Of a stretch of 63,877 bases of DNA, positions 1 to 7,983 are shown piece after piece. The stretch lies in the NCBI GenBank assembly GCA_947170465.1, contig CAMVTS010000004.1:1-63877 (forward strand), read 5' to 3'. The translations under genes were made by a program, and so were the position numbers. Within the stretch, counting starts at the first letter, position 1. Each line of letters begins with the position of its first letter. The stretch comes from an uncultured Clostridia bacterium. Lineage in GTDB: Bacteria > Bacillota > Clostridia > Oscillospirales > Acutalibacteraceae. A model generated the notes under the pieces. The model worked only from the letters and a program-made list of their open reading frames with translations, made no database searches and had not been told where the DNA came from.

Positions 1-62
1 TGCTCGGCTTCGCCTTCGCGTATATCTACGTGCTGCTGCCCTTCGCCGTACCGCTGATTTGA
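1..62 (+). CDS. C-terminal end of a membrane protein (partial)
   Basis: The last 19 codons of a gene that begins outside the window, reading LGFAFAYIYVLLPFAVPLI and then TGA at 60-62. The residues are almost all hydrophobic or aromatic, as in a final membrane-spanning helix. A strong terminator 30 nt downstream supports a real gene end. Too little remains to name the family. Confidence 0.5.
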   Translation, partial: LGFAFAYIYVLLPFAVPLI

Positions 63-91
63 TGTATATTATCCCATAAAACGCAAAAAAT

Positions 92-127
92 AGTACCACC
101 TTCACACGAAAGGTGGTACTTTTTTTT
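92..127 (+). terminator. Intrinsic terminator, probably bidirectional
   Basis: A 10-bp stem (AGTACCACCT / AGGTGGTACT) with a 9-nt loop is followed by an eight-T tract. It lies 30 nt past the stop of the first gene. The complementary strand has the same hairpin followed by ATTTTTTG, so it can also end the YdcF-type gene. Confidence 0.85.
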
Positions 128-128
128 G

Positions 129-296
129 CAGGAAAACTATCCTATTGAGCTGCCGCCGCGCGATGATACGCCGGTAGTGGACGACCCGGTTGACCACGAG
201 GTCTTTAACGTGCGCCATCACAGCGGCGTTTCGCTGACCGGCTTTACCGTCGCTAACGGAACAACAGCTGATGCGGCAGCGCAAACCACTCCCTGA
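129..296 (+). other. Open reading segment without a start; possible gene remnant
   Basis: This frame stays open from the terminator to TGA at 294-296. It gives 55 residues that look protein-like (acidic and Pro-rich, beginning QENYPIELPPRDDTP). No start codon with a ribosome binding site is present, and its end overlaps the 3' end of the minus-strand YdcF-type gene. It may be the tail of a decayed gene or chance. I do not recognise it. Confidence 0.2.
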
Positions 297-1008
297 CCAC
301 GTAGGTCGGAACCAAATCCCATCTGGTGTTGGCGCTCAGCGCGCCGACATCAGAGGTGATGCCCTGCTGCCAGAGTATCATGCGCACGCGCGCCTGATGA
401 AAGCGGTCGGTCGCCACGGCGAGGTTGGGATTCAAGCCGTTTTCTTCTATGATTTTCATGGAATTGCGGAAGTTTTCGGTGGTGTTCGTCGATTTGTCCT
501 CCATGTAGAGCCTGTCCGGAGAAATCCCACCGGCGGTAAGCTCATTGTACATACACTGCGCCTCGGACATCACCTCGTCGCTGCCCTTGCCGCCGGAGAG
601 CACCGCCTTGGCTCCGGGGTGTTCCTTCAGGTATTCCTCCGCAACCTTGATTCTGCCGCGCAGTATCGAGGAAGGCTCACCGGTCGGACGCACCTGTGCG
701 CCGAGCAGGACGACAGTGGCGTTATCCGCCGGTTTTATCACGGAGGTCGTCATCATGGCAATGGTGACAATCAGCCCATAGACGGCAAAGGCGATAAAAA
801 CGCCGTTGGCTGTGCGGAACAGCACCTTCGGCACGCCGGAGGTGAACCATCCGGACGGCTTGACGCTCAGAAAAAACAGCCAGACTGCCGCTGCTAGTCC
901 GGCGATATTGCCGATATTAAAGACGTTCATGGACAGCGGAAGAATACCGAACGCCACAAACAGCGCCACCGCCGCCGCAATACCCAGAATCCGCAGGAAA
1001 ATATGCAT
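253..1008 (-). CDS. YdcF/SanA-like membrane protein (DUF218)
   Basis: 251 residues. Two or three hydrophobic N-terminal helices (about residues 5-90) are followed by a DUF218 domain: VVLLGAQV near 95, LSGGKGSDE near 140, and a C-terminal ATDRFHQARV segment, the usual conserved His-containing motif of the fold. The family (YdcF, SanA, ElyC) sits in the membrane and is linked to envelope or peptidoglycan metabolism, but its reaction is poorly defined. The ATG at 1008 has GGAGTG 7 nt upstream and a good promoter behind it. The gene stands alone and is transcribed divergently from the zinc-ribbon gene at 1144. Confidence 0.8.
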   Translation of the reverse strand: MHIFLRILGIAAAVALFVAFGILPLSMNVFNIGNIAGLAAAVWLFFLSVKPSGWFTSGVPKVLFRTANGVFIAFAVYGLIVTIAMMTTSVIKPADNATVVLLGAQVRPTGEPSSILRGRIKVAEEYLKEHPGAKAVLSGGKGSDEVMSEAQCMYNELTAGGISPDRLYMEDKSTNTTENFRNSMKIIEENGLNPNLAVATDRFHQARVRMILWQQGITSDVGALSANTRWDLVPTYVVREWFALPHQLLFR

Positions 1009-1037
1009 ACACTCACACTCCTTTTCTCTATGATAAC

Positions 1038-1066
1038 ATTATAACGGAAAATGACAAATAATGCAA
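1038..1066 (-). promoter_or_regulatory. Promoter of the YdcF-type gene
   Basis: On the minus strand TTGCAT, 17 nt, then TATAAT. The -10 ends about 30 nt before the ATG at 1008. It lies back to back with the plus-strand promoter at 1073-1101; the two -35 boxes are only 6 nt apart. Confidence 0.75.
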
Positions 1067-1072
1067 CAGTGC

Positions 1073-1101
1073 TTGACATTATCACCGCTTTGCGCTATTA
1101 T
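1073..1101 (+). promoter_or_regulatory. Promoter of the zinc-ribbon membrane protein gene
   Basis: A consensus TTGACA, 17 nt, then TATTAT, about 40 nt before the ATG at 1144. Its position inside any longer upstream reading frame shows the gene must start downstream, at 1141 or 1144. Confidence 0.85.
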
Positions 1102-1143
1102 TTAGATGTAATATTCTCTGTCATACAATTTGGAGGGTTGATG

Positions 1144-1923
1144 ATGAAATGTCCCAAATGCGGCTGTGAAGCACAAACGAATTTTTGTCCGGTCTGCGGC
1201 ACCCCTCTGCGGCAAAATCCCTATCAGCCGCCGGCAAATCCTGTTCCGCAAAACAAGTGGAATCAACCGGCGCCGCCTTTGCCGAAGAAATCGCCTGTCG
1301 GCTGGATTGTCGCCGCGTCCGTCATCGGCGGCGTGGTGCTGACCGGTATTGTCATCGCGATTCTCTCGGCGACGGTGTTCCGCAGCTCGGTTTTTGATAT
1401 GAACAGGCAGGAACTGAAGCCGACGGTGGGCTATCACTATAATGACGACGACATTATTTCCGATTCTCCGATGCTCAGCGTCGGTGATTCCTTTGATTCC
1501 GAATACGGCACCTTCACCCTGCAGTCCGTCACCTACGGCGCGGATTCCGCCCTGGGCAATGACGGCAGCTTCCTGCGCTGCCATATCGAAATCAAAAACA
1601 ACACCGACAGGGAACTCTCTCATGTCTATATGGACACGTCGTTCAGGAACTACCATTATTACTGCGAGGACTACTACTACAGCCTGAACGGCGAGAAGCG
1701 GAACGACCTCTACGGCTCCGTCACGCTCAAGCCCGGAGAAACCGCTGTTCTGACGCTGCTCTGTCATTGTCCTGACGACGCGCCGCCGTCGAACACCCAG
1801 ATTCTGACGGTGACGTTTGGCAAAGCCGATTTGACCAATAATGTCGAATTGAATTTGACGTTTTCTCCCGACGAAATCCGGGCGGATACGCCGGAAACCA
1901 CCACCGCCGCTCCCGAAAGATAA
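1144..1923 (+). CDS. Zinc-ribbon single-pass membrane protein with C-terminal extracytoplasmic domain
   Basis: 259 residues. The N-terminus is a zinc ribbon with two CxxC pairs (CPKC at 3-6, CPVC at 15-18), then a Pro/Asn-rich linker, one membrane helix at about 53-78, and an extracytoplasmic beta-rich domain resembling DUF4352/DUF5067 (conserved-looking IEIKNNTDRE and a late LKPGETAVLTL). The tail is Thr/Pro-rich. The ATG at 1144 lies 6 nt after GGAGGG; ATG 1141 is possible but close to it. It has its own promoter and terminator. Function is unknown; such proteins are common in gut Clostridia. Confidence 0.6.
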   Translation: MKCPKCGCEAQTNFCPVCGTPLRQNPYQPPANPVPQNKWNQPAPPLPKKSPVGWIVAASVIGGVVLTGIVIAILSATVFRSSVFDMNRQELKPTVGYHYNDDDIISDSPMLSVGDSFDSEYGTFTLQSVTYGADSALGNDGSFLRCHIEIKNNTDRELSHVYMDTSFRNYHYYCEDYYYSLNGEKRNDLYGSVTLKPGETAVLTLLCHCPDDAPPSNTQILTVTFGKADLTNNVELNLTFSPDEIRADTPETTTAAPER

Positions 1924-1931
1924 AACAACAA

Positions 1932-1969
1932 ACCGGTTCGGAACCTTAGTTTCGAACCGGTCATTTTTT
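1932..1969 (+). terminator. Terminator between convergent genes
   Basis: A 9-bp stem ACCGGTTCG / CGAACCGGT is followed by CATTTTTTA on the plus strand. It ends the zinc-ribbon gene 8 nt after its stop. The fab/acc operon converges on it from the other side, and its accA stop at 1970-1968 overlaps the T tract. Confidence 0.8.
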
Positions 1970-2783
1970 ATTTAATATGCGCCGTGCCGATTTTGCGGAA
2001 GCGCCGGTAGCGCTGCTCAATCAGCTCCCCGTCGGTGAGCGCCGCGTTTTTCTCGAAGGTACGCAGCACCAGCAGGCGCAGACTCTCGAACATTGCCTTG
2101 TCGTCCGCCTTTGGCTGACGGATAATACGCTCGATAACGCCGAGCTCAAACAAATCCTGCGCGGTCATTTTGAGCGCCTCCGCCGCCTGGGGAGCCTTGG
2201 CGCTGTCCTTCCAGAGAATGGACGCGCAGCCCTCCGGCGAAATGACGGAATAGACGGCATTTTCGAGCATCCACACCTCGTCGGCAACCGCCAGCGCCAA
2301 CGCGCCGCCGCTGCCGCCTTCGCCGATTAAGATGGTCAGCACCGGCGTTTTGAGCGTCATCATCTCCATGAGATTTTCGGCAATCGCCTGTCCCTGACCG
2401 CGCTCCTCCGCGCCGATTCCGGGAAAGGCGCCGCTGGTGTCAACCAGACAGAGCACCGGACGGCGGAACTTCTCCGCCTGCTTCATCAGGCGGAGCGCCT
2501 TGCGGTAGCCCTCGGGGTGCGCCTGACCAAAGTTGCGCTCCATGCGCTCCTTGGTGTTTCTGCCCTTTTCAATGCCGATAACGGTCACGGGCGTGTCGTG
2601 CAGCATGCCCAGACCGGCGACAATCGCCTTGTCGTCGGCAAATCTTCTGTCGCCGTGCAGCTCGATAAAGCTGTCGCCGAACAGGCTTTTGATATAATCC
2701 ACCGCCGTCAGCTTGGCGGAATCTCTCGCCGCCATCACCTTTTCATAGGCGGGATAGGTGTTGTTGTTTGCCGGATTTGACAT
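1968..2783 (-). CDS. accA: Acetyl-CoA carboxylase carboxyltransferase subunit alpha
   Basis: With AccD it transfers CO2 from carboxybiotin on AccB to acetyl-CoA, making malonyl-CoA for fatty-acid synthesis in the cytoplasm. 271 residues, shorter than E. coli AccA because the N-terminal helical extension is reduced. The crotonase-type core shows VDTSGAFPG near 114 and [15 protein letters not shown] near 154. The start is set by context: accD's TGA and this ATG overlap as TGATG, and AGGAGG lies 7 nt upstream, so translation is probably coupled. It is the last gene of the fabK-to-accA operon. Confidence 0.96.
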   Translation of the reverse strand: MSNPANNNTYPAYEKVMAARDSAKLTAVDYIKSLFGDSFIELHGDRRFADDKAIVAGLGMLHDTPVTVIGIEKGRNTKERMERNFGQAHPEGYRKALRLMKQAEKFRRPVLCLVDTSGAFPGIGAEERGQGQAIAENLMEMMTLKTPVLTILIGEGGSGGALALAVADEVWMLENAVYSVISPEGCASILWKDSAKAPQAAEALKMTAQDLFELGVIERIIRQPKADDKAMFESLRLLVLRTFEKNAALTDGELIEQRYRRFRKIGTAHIK

Positions 2784-3640
2784 CACTTGACCTCCTCATA
2801 GCCGTGCATTCTCAGCAGCTTCGCGAGCGTGCTTTTGAGCGCGGAGCGCGGCACAACCGCGTCGATAAAGCCCTTCTGCAAAACAAACTCCGAGGTCTGG
2901 AAGTCCTTTGGCAGCTTCTGTCGCATAGTCTGCTCAATGACGCGCGGACCGGCAAAGGCGACCAGGGAATTCGGCTCGGCGAGGATAATATCGCCCTCCA
3001 TCGCGAAGGAAGCGGTCACGCCGCCGGTGGTCGGGTCGGTGAGCACGGTGATATAGAGCAAGCCGGCGTCGCTGTGGCGCTTGACCGCGCCGGAGGTCTT
3101 TGCCATCTGCATCAGCGACAAAATGCCCTCCTGCATTCTCGCGCCGCCGGAGACGGTACAGATAATCACCGGCAGCCTGCGCGCGGTGGCGTATTCAAAG
3201 GCTCTGGTGATTTTCTCGCCGGTGACGGTGCCCATGCTGCCCATCATGAAATCCGCGTCCATCACGCACAGGACGGTCCGCACGCTCTCCAGCGTGCACA
3301 CGCCGCAGCGGACGGACTCGTTGGCTTTTTTCTTCGCTTTTTCGAGCTTTTCGTCGTAGCCCGGGAAGCCGAGAAGATTAACGCTCTGCAGCTCTGCGTC
3401 GTATTCCTCAAAGCTGTCGGCGTCCGCAAGCAGCTCAATGCGCTGCTTGGCGCTCATGCGGAAATGGTGCTCGCAATGCGTGCAGACGTGAAGGTTTTCC
3501 TCCATATCCGTCGTGAGCAGCAGGGTGTTGCAGTTGGGGCACTTCACCCACATTTCCTCGGGCACAAACGGCTTGTTCTGCTGCTTTTCCGCTGAACCCT
3601 CCAGCTCGTTTTTCGGTTTTACAAAAGCAAAAAAGTCCAT
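2783..3640 (-). CDS. accD: Acetyl-CoA carboxylase carboxyltransferase subunit beta
   Basis: Partner of AccA. 285 residues, normal length. A four-Cys zinc ribbon lies near residues 34-56 (CPNC ... CTHC), followed by the carboxyltransferase core with SGGARMQEG near 145 and a [11 protein letters not shown] loop near 180. The ATG at 3640 has GGAGA 7 nt upstream. It overlaps accA by one base and follows accC by 19 nt. Zinc and AccA-binding roles are from the family, not shown here. Confidence 0.96.
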   Translation of the reverse strand: MDFFAFVKPKNELEGSAEKQQNKPFVPEEMWVKCPNCNTLLLTTDMEENLHVCTHCEHHFRMSAKQRIELLADADSFEEYDAELQSVNLLGFPGYDEKLEKAKKKANESVRCGVCTLESVRTVLCVMDADFMMGSMGTVTGEKITRAFEYATARRLPVIICTVSGGARMQEGILSLMQMAKTSGAVKRHSDAGLLYITVLTDPTTGGVTASFAMEGDIILAEPNSLVAFAGPRVIEQTMRQKLPKDFQTSEFVLQKGFIDAVVPRSALKSTLAKLLRMHGYEEVK

Positions 3641-3659
3641 TCAATCTTCTCCAGAAAAA

Positions 3660-5012
3660 TTATTGCTTGTTTCTTCTCTCTTCAAAGCCTGCCATGAAGT
3701 CGGTGGTGTACTCGCCGGACACAAACTGGTCGTCCGAGAGGATTTCCGCCAGAATGTTGCGGTTGATGTCGATTCCTTCAATCGTCAGCTCCGAGAGCGC
3801 CATCTTCATCTTGCGGATTGCCTCGGCGCGCGTTCTCGCCTGGACAATCAGCTTGCCAATCATGGAATCGTAGTACGGCGGCACCACGTAGTCCTGATAA
3901 ATCGCGGTGTCAAAGCGGACAAAGGAGCCGCCCGGCGTATGCAGACGGCGGATTTTGCCGCAGCTGGGACGGAAGCCCTTGTCGGGGTTTTCGGCGTTGA
4001 TACGGCACTCGATGACGTTGCCGTGGGTGAAGATGCTGTCCTGCGTGCGCGTGAGCTTGGCGCCGGCGGCAATACGAATCTGCCACTGCACAATGTCCAG
4101 ACCGGTGACCATCTCGGTCACGCCGTGCTCTACCTGCAGACGGGTGTTCATCTCCATGAAGTAGAAGTTGTTTTCCTTGTCGAGCAGAAACTCCACGGTG
4201 CCGGCGTTGACGTAGCCGACCGCCTTCGCCGCCTTGACGGCAGCGCGCATCATCTGTTTTCTGGTTCTGTCGTCCAGCGCCGGACTGGGGCTTTCCTCAA
4301 TCATCTTCTGATTCTTGCGCTGGACGGAGCATTCGCGCTCGCCCAGGCAGACAATATTGTCGTATTTATCGCAGAGGAGCTGCATTTCGATGTGCTTGAC
4401 CGGAAAGATGAATTTTTCCAGATAGCAGGCGCCGTCGCCGAACGCCGCCTTTGCCTCGGCGGAAGCCGCGAGAAATGCGTCCTCGAACTGCTCCATTTCA
4501 TCGACGCGGCGGATACCTCTGCCGCCGCCGCCGGAGCGCGCCTTAATCAGCAGCGGAAAGCCGATTTTTTCGGCTTCCTGCTTTGCCTGCTCAACGCTCC
4601 CGACGATATCGCAGCCGGGCGTCACCGGCACACCGGCGGCGCGCATGGTCTTGCGCGCGTTGTCCTTGTCGCCGAGCATGGCAATCATGGACGAGGTGGG
4701 GCCGATAAAATTGATATTGCACTGCTCGCAGAGCGAGACGAACTTGGCGTTCTCGCTGAGCAGTCCGTAGCCGGGATGAATCGCCTGTGCGCCGCTTTCG
4801 ACCGCGACGGTCAGGATTGCCGGAATATTGAGATAACTCTCGGCAACGCGGCTGCCGCCGACGCAATAGCTCTCGTCGGCAAGCTGGACGTGCATCGCGT
4901 CCTTGTCCGCCTGGGAATAGATGGCTACGGTGGAAATGCCCATCTCGCGGCAGGCGCGGATAATCCGCACCGCGATTTCGCCGCGGTTGGCAATTAAAAT
5001 TTTTGAAAACAT
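3660..5012 (-). CDS. accC: Acetyl-CoA carboxylase biotin carboxylase subunit
   Basis: ATP-dependent carboxylation of the biotin on AccB, the first half-reaction of acetyl-CoA carboxylase. 450 residues, the usual size. It begins MFSKILIANRGEIAVRI, has the ATP-grasp glycine loop KARSGGGGRGIRRV near 160, and the MEMNTRLQVEHGVTE catalytic segment near 285. A longer frame runs upstream into the heptamer repeat at 5032-5073, but those residues are repeat-encoded and unlike any AccC. The ATG at 5012 has only a weak GGA ribosome site. Confidence 0.96.
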   Translation of the reverse strand: MFSKILIANRGEIAVRIIRACREMGISTVAIYSQADKDAMHVQLADESYCVGGSRVAESYLNIPAILTVAVESGAQAIHPGYGLLSENAKFVSLCEQCNINFIGPTSSMIAMLGDKDNARKTMRAAGVPVTPGCDIVGSVEQAKQEAEKIGFPLLIKARSGGGGRGIRRVDEMEQFEDAFLAASAEAKAAFGDGACYLEKFIFPVKHIEMQLLCDKYDNIVCLGERECSVQRKNQKMIEESPSPALDDRTRKQMMRAAVKAAKAVGYVNAGTVEFLLDKENNFYFMEMNTRLQVEHGVTEMVTGLDIVQWQIRIAAGAKLTRTQDSIFTHGNVIECRINAENPDKGFRPSCGKIRRLHTPGGSFVRFDTAIYQDYVVPPYYDSMIGKLIVQARTRAEAIRKMKMALSELTIEGIDINRNILAEILSDDQFVSGEYTTDFMAGFEERRNKQ

Positions 5013-5031
5013 GGTTTCACATCCAAATATT

Positions 5032-5073
5032 AGTGGTAAGTGACAAGTGATAAGTGACAAGTGGTAAGTGGTT
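5032..5073 (+). repeat. Degenerate heptamer array GTGRYAA
   Basis: Six contiguous 7-nt units on the plus strand: GTGGTAA, GTGACAA, GTGATAA, GTGACAA, GTGGTAA, GTGGTTA. They sit between fabZ and accC inside an operon otherwise packed with 10-20 nt gaps. The same family recurs near 10804, 12146, 12228 and 12971. Confidence 0.8.
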
Positions 5074-5096
5074 AGGAAAACGATGATCAATTCATG

Positions 5097-5522
5097 TCAC
5101 TTTTCTTCATTGGGGATCAGGGCGAAGCTCAGCTCGGCGCTGACGCAGAGCTTGCCGTCAACGTAACCCTTCGCGTCGATAAAATAAAAGGGACCGCGGT
5201 TCTTGGTGAGGGTGCAGACGCTCTCGAGCGTGTCGCCGGGCTTGACGGGATTCTTGAACTTGACGTTATTCATCTTGGTGAAATACGGCGTGCAGTCGCT
5301 CACCTTGTCCGCGAGCAGACAGCAGCTCGCCTGTCCCATCATCTCGCAGAGAATCACGCCGGGCACCACCGGATTGCCGGGGAAATGACCGTTGAGAAAG
5401 AACTCGCTGCCCTTGACGGTATATCTGCCCTTGGCGGTGTTTTCGTCCACGCGCTCGGACTCCTCGACCAGCAGCATGTCGTTGCGGTGAGGAAGGATTT
5501 TTTTGATTTCTTCCTGGTTCAT
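5097..5522 (-). CDS. fabZ: 3-hydroxyacyl-ACP dehydratase FabZ
   Basis: Hot-dog-fold dehydratase removing water from 3-hydroxyacyl-ACP in each elongation cycle. 141 residues. The catalytic His is in NGHFPGNPVVPG near 47 and the Glu in GVILCEMMGQ just after. The start at MNQEEIKKILPHR fits the family and has AAGGAG 6 nt upstream; the 13 residues of the longer frame overlap accB coding sequence. It lies between accB (10-nt gap) and accC. Confidence 0.95.
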   Translation of the reverse strand: MNQEEIKKILPHRNDMLLVEESERVDENTAKGRYTVKGSEFFLNGHFPGNPVVPGVILCEMMGQASCCLLADKVSDCTPYFTKMNNVKFKNPVKPGDTLESVCTLTKNRGPFYFIDAKGYVDGKLCVSAELSFALIPNEEK

Positions 5523-5532
5523 AGCGCGCTCC

Positions 5533-5973
5533 TTACTGAATCCGGAACAGCGGCTGACCATACTCCACCAGCTCGCCGTTATTCGCGAGAACAGCGGTGA
5601 TTTCGCCGTCCTCCTCCGCCTGGATTTCGTTCATGCACTTCATCGCCTCGATAATGCAGACGACGTCGCCCTTTCTGACGCGCTTGCCGACGCTGACATA
5701 GGGCTCCGCGTCGGGAGCGGACGCGGCGTAGAATACGCCGACAATCGGGGCGTTGATGGTCTTGCCGGTCTCAGCGGCAGCCGGAGCCGCCGCAGGCACA
5801 GCAGGAGCCGCCACAACCGGAGCGGCAACAGGCGCGACGCCGGTATTGTTCACGGTGATGTTGCCGGGCTTTTCCAGGCGCACCTTGGAGTCGCCCTCCT
5901 TGACCTCGAGCACAGCGAGAGAGGAGCCCTCCAGCAGCGCCATTAATTCCTTGATTTCATCTATATTGAACAT
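5533..5973 (-). CDS. accB: Biotin carboxyl carrier protein of acetyl-CoA carboxylase
   Basis: Carries biotin between AccC and the AccAD carboxyltransferase. 146 residues: N-terminal helix (FNIDEIKELM), an Ala/Pro/Val-rich flexible linker at about 45-70, and a C-terminal biotinyl domain with the biotin-accepting Lys in EAMKCMNEI near 112. Most homologues read EAMKLMNEI or EAMKMMNEI, so a Cys right after the biotin Lys is unusual. The ATG at 5973 has AAAGGA 9 nt upstream and lies 14 nt after fabF. Confidence 0.95.
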   Translation of the reverse strand: MFNIDEIKELMALLEGSSLAVLEVKEGDSKVRLEKPGNITVNNTGVAPVAAPVVAAPAVPAAAPAAAETGKTINAPIVGVFYAASAPDAEPYVSVGKRVRKGDVVCIIEAMKCMNEIQAEEDGEITAVLANNGELVEYGQPLFRIQ

Positions 5974-5987
5974 GGCAAAGTGTCCTT

Positions 5988-7217
5988 TCAAACTTTCTTG
6001 AATACGACGCACGCGTCGTGACCGCCAAAGCCGAGATTAGTGGAGGCGGCAACATTGACCGCGCGTTTTTTCGCGGTGTTGGGGGTGTAGTCGAGGTCGA
6101 GACCCTCGTCCGGCTCGTCGAGGTTAATCGTCGGCGGAATCACGCCCTCGTCAATCGCCTTGACCGCCGCGATTGCCTCAATCGCGCCGGTAGCGCCGAG
6201 CATGTGACCGGTCATGGACTTGGTGGAGCTGATGCTCGCGCCGTACGCCTTGTCGCCGAGAGCTGCCTTGATTGCCATGGTCTCGGTGAGGTCGTTGAGG
6301 TGGGTGCTGGTGCCGTGGGCGTTGATGTAGATTTCCGCGTCGTCCGCGACGTTCGCTTCCTCAAACGCGATTTTAATCGCCCGGGCAAGTCCGGCGCCCT
6401 CGGGGTCGGGAGCCGTGACGTGGTGCGCGTCGCAGGTGTTGCCGTAGCCGGCAAACTCCGCGTAAATCTTGGCGCCGCGCGCCTTGGCGTGCTCGTATTC
6501 CTCCAGAATCAGCATGCCGGCGCCCTCGCCCATGACAAAGCCGTCCCTGTCCTTGTCAAACGGACGGGAAGCCTTTTTGGGGTCGGGGTTGGTGGAGAGC
6601 GCCTTCATGTTCTGGAAGCCGGCGATGGTCAGTCTGGCGACAACCGCCTCGGCGCCGCCTGCGATAATCGCGTCGGCGTAGCCGTCCTTAATCGCGTGGA
6701 ACGCCTCGCCGATGGAGTTGGTGCCGGTGGCGCAGGCGCTCATCACGGAGAGCGACACGCCCTTGGCGTTGAAGCGGATTGCCACGTTGCCGGTGGCGAT
6801 ATTGCCGATCATCATGGGAATGAAGAAGGGCGACACCTTGCGCGGACCGCCGTTTTCCAGTCCGACGGTGTTGTTGACGAAGGTGTTCAGACCGCCGATA
6901 CCGGCGCCGATATACACGCCGAAGCGCTCCTCGTCAACCGTGCCGAGAATACCGCTGTCGTCCACCGCCTGCTGTGCCGCCGCCATGGCGTACTGGCAGT
7001 AGACGTCGAGCTTCTTGGCTTCTCTCTTCTCAAAATATTGTTCAGGCGCGAAGTCCTTGACCGTGCCTGCGATATGTACCTTTAAGTCGGAGGTATCAAA
7101 GGCGGTGATTTCCTCGATACCGCAAACGCCGCTTATCATGTTCTCCCACATGGTGGGCACGTCGTTGCCGACCGGGCTGACGGCGCCCAGTCCTGTCACT
7201 ACTACTCGTCTTGCCAT
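5988..7217 (-). CDS. fabF: 3-oxoacyl-ACP synthase II
   Basis: Elongating condensing enzyme joining malonyl-ACP to the growing acyl chain. 409 residues, usual size. The thiolase-fold triad is visible: Cys in MSACATGTNS near 162, His in INAHGTSTH near 300, and His in STKSMTGHMLG near 337, whose Lys is also conserved. The ATG at 7217 has AGGAGG 5 nt upstream. As fabH is absent here, initiation must be encoded elsewhere. Confidence 0.96.
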   Translation of the reverse strand: MARRVVVTGLGAVSPVGNDVPTMWENMISGVCGIEEITAFDTSDLKVHIAGTVKDFAPEQYFEKREAKKLDVYCQYAMAAAQQAVDDSGILGTVDEERFGVYIGAGIGGLNTFVNNTVGLENGGPRKVSPFFIPMMIGNIATGNVAIRFNAKGVSLSVMSACATGTNSIGEAFHAIKDGYADAIIAGGAEAVVARLTIAGFQNMKALSTNPDPKKASRPFDKDRDGFVMGEGAGMLILEEYEHAKARGAKIYAEFAGYGNTCDAHHVTAPDPEGAGLARAIKIAFEEANVADDAEIYINAHGTSTHLNDLTETMAIKAALGDKAYGASISSTKSMTGHMLGATGAIEAIAAVKAIDEGVIPPTINLDEPDEGLDLDYTPNTAKKRAVNVAASTNLGFGGHDACVVFKKV

Positions 7218-7227
7218 GGCGACCTCC

Positions 7228-7971
7228 TTAAATAGCCAGTCCGCCGTCGACGCGGATGACCTCGCCGGTCACGTAAGCCGCCTCGTCGGAGCAGAGGAAC
7301 GCTACCACGTTGGCAACGTCCTCGGGCGTGCCGATTCTCTTAGCCGGAATCTGCGCCTTCATGGTCTCCTTGACCTTGTCGGAAAGCGCGTTGGTCATGT
7401 CGGTGCCGATATAACCGGGCGCTACCGCGTTGACGGTCACGCCTCTGCCGGCAAGCTCTCTGGCGACGGATTTCGTCATGCCGATAATGCCTGCCTTGGA
7501 GGCGGCGTAGTTCGCCTGTCCGGCGTTGCCGATTAAGCCGACAATCGAGGAGGTGCTGACGATTCTGCCGAAGCGCTTTTTCATGAAGTGCTTGTAGGTG
7601 TGCTTTATCATATTGAAGGCGCCCTTGAGGTTGACGCTGATAACCGCGTCGAAGTCGCTCTCCTCCATGTTGAGCACCAGCTTGTCGCGCGTGATGCCGG
7701 CGTTGTTAATCAGGTAATCAATGCCGCCGAAGTCCGCAATCACCTTGTCGACGACCTCCTTGGAGGCGGCAAAGTCCGCGACGTTGCAGAAATACTGCTC
7801 CACCTTGGTGCCGTACTGCTCCAGCTCTTTTTTGGCGTTTACGCCCTCGCTCTCGTCGCCGACGTAGAGAATCGCGATATTCGCGCCGCCCTGCGCGAGC
7901 TTTTTGGCAATCGCCAGACCGATACCGCGTGAGCCGCCGGTGACGACGGCAGTTTTGTTTTCAAAATTCAT
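7228..7971 (-). CDS. fabG: 3-oxoacyl-ACP reductase FabG
   Basis: NADPH-dependent short-chain dehydrogenase reducing 3-oxoacyl-ACP. 247 residues. The cofactor loop is TGGSRGIG near 10, the NNAG motif near 88, and the catalytic Ser, Tyr and Lys are in STSSIVG and NYAASKAG near 138-158. It follows fabD by 12 nt and precedes fabF by 10 nt. Confidence 0.95.
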   Translation of the reverse strand: MNFENKTAVVTGGSRGIGLAIAKKLAQGGANIAILYVGDESEGVNAKKELEQYGTKVEQYFCNVADFAASKEVVDKVIADFGGIDYLINNAGITRDKLVLNMEESDFDAVISVNLKGAFNMIKHTYKHFMKKRFGRIVSTSSIVGLIGNAGQANYAASKAGIIGMTKSVARELAGRGVTVNAVAPGYIGTDMTNALSDKVKETMKAQIPAKRIGTPEDVANVVAFLCSDEAAYVTGEVIRVDGGLAI

Positions 7972-7983
7972 GTTCTGTACCTC

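Noticed and set aside
102..284. 60-codon minus-strand frame beyond the YdcF-type gene
   Set aside because: It runs through the terminator hairpin and ends in residues encoded by its T tract; no ribosome site.
3513..4997. Long open frame antisense to accC
   Set aside because: It mirrors accC codon bias (G/C third positions), has no ribosome site and no recognisable protein. The same holds for antisense frames over fabF, gatA, aspS and secY.
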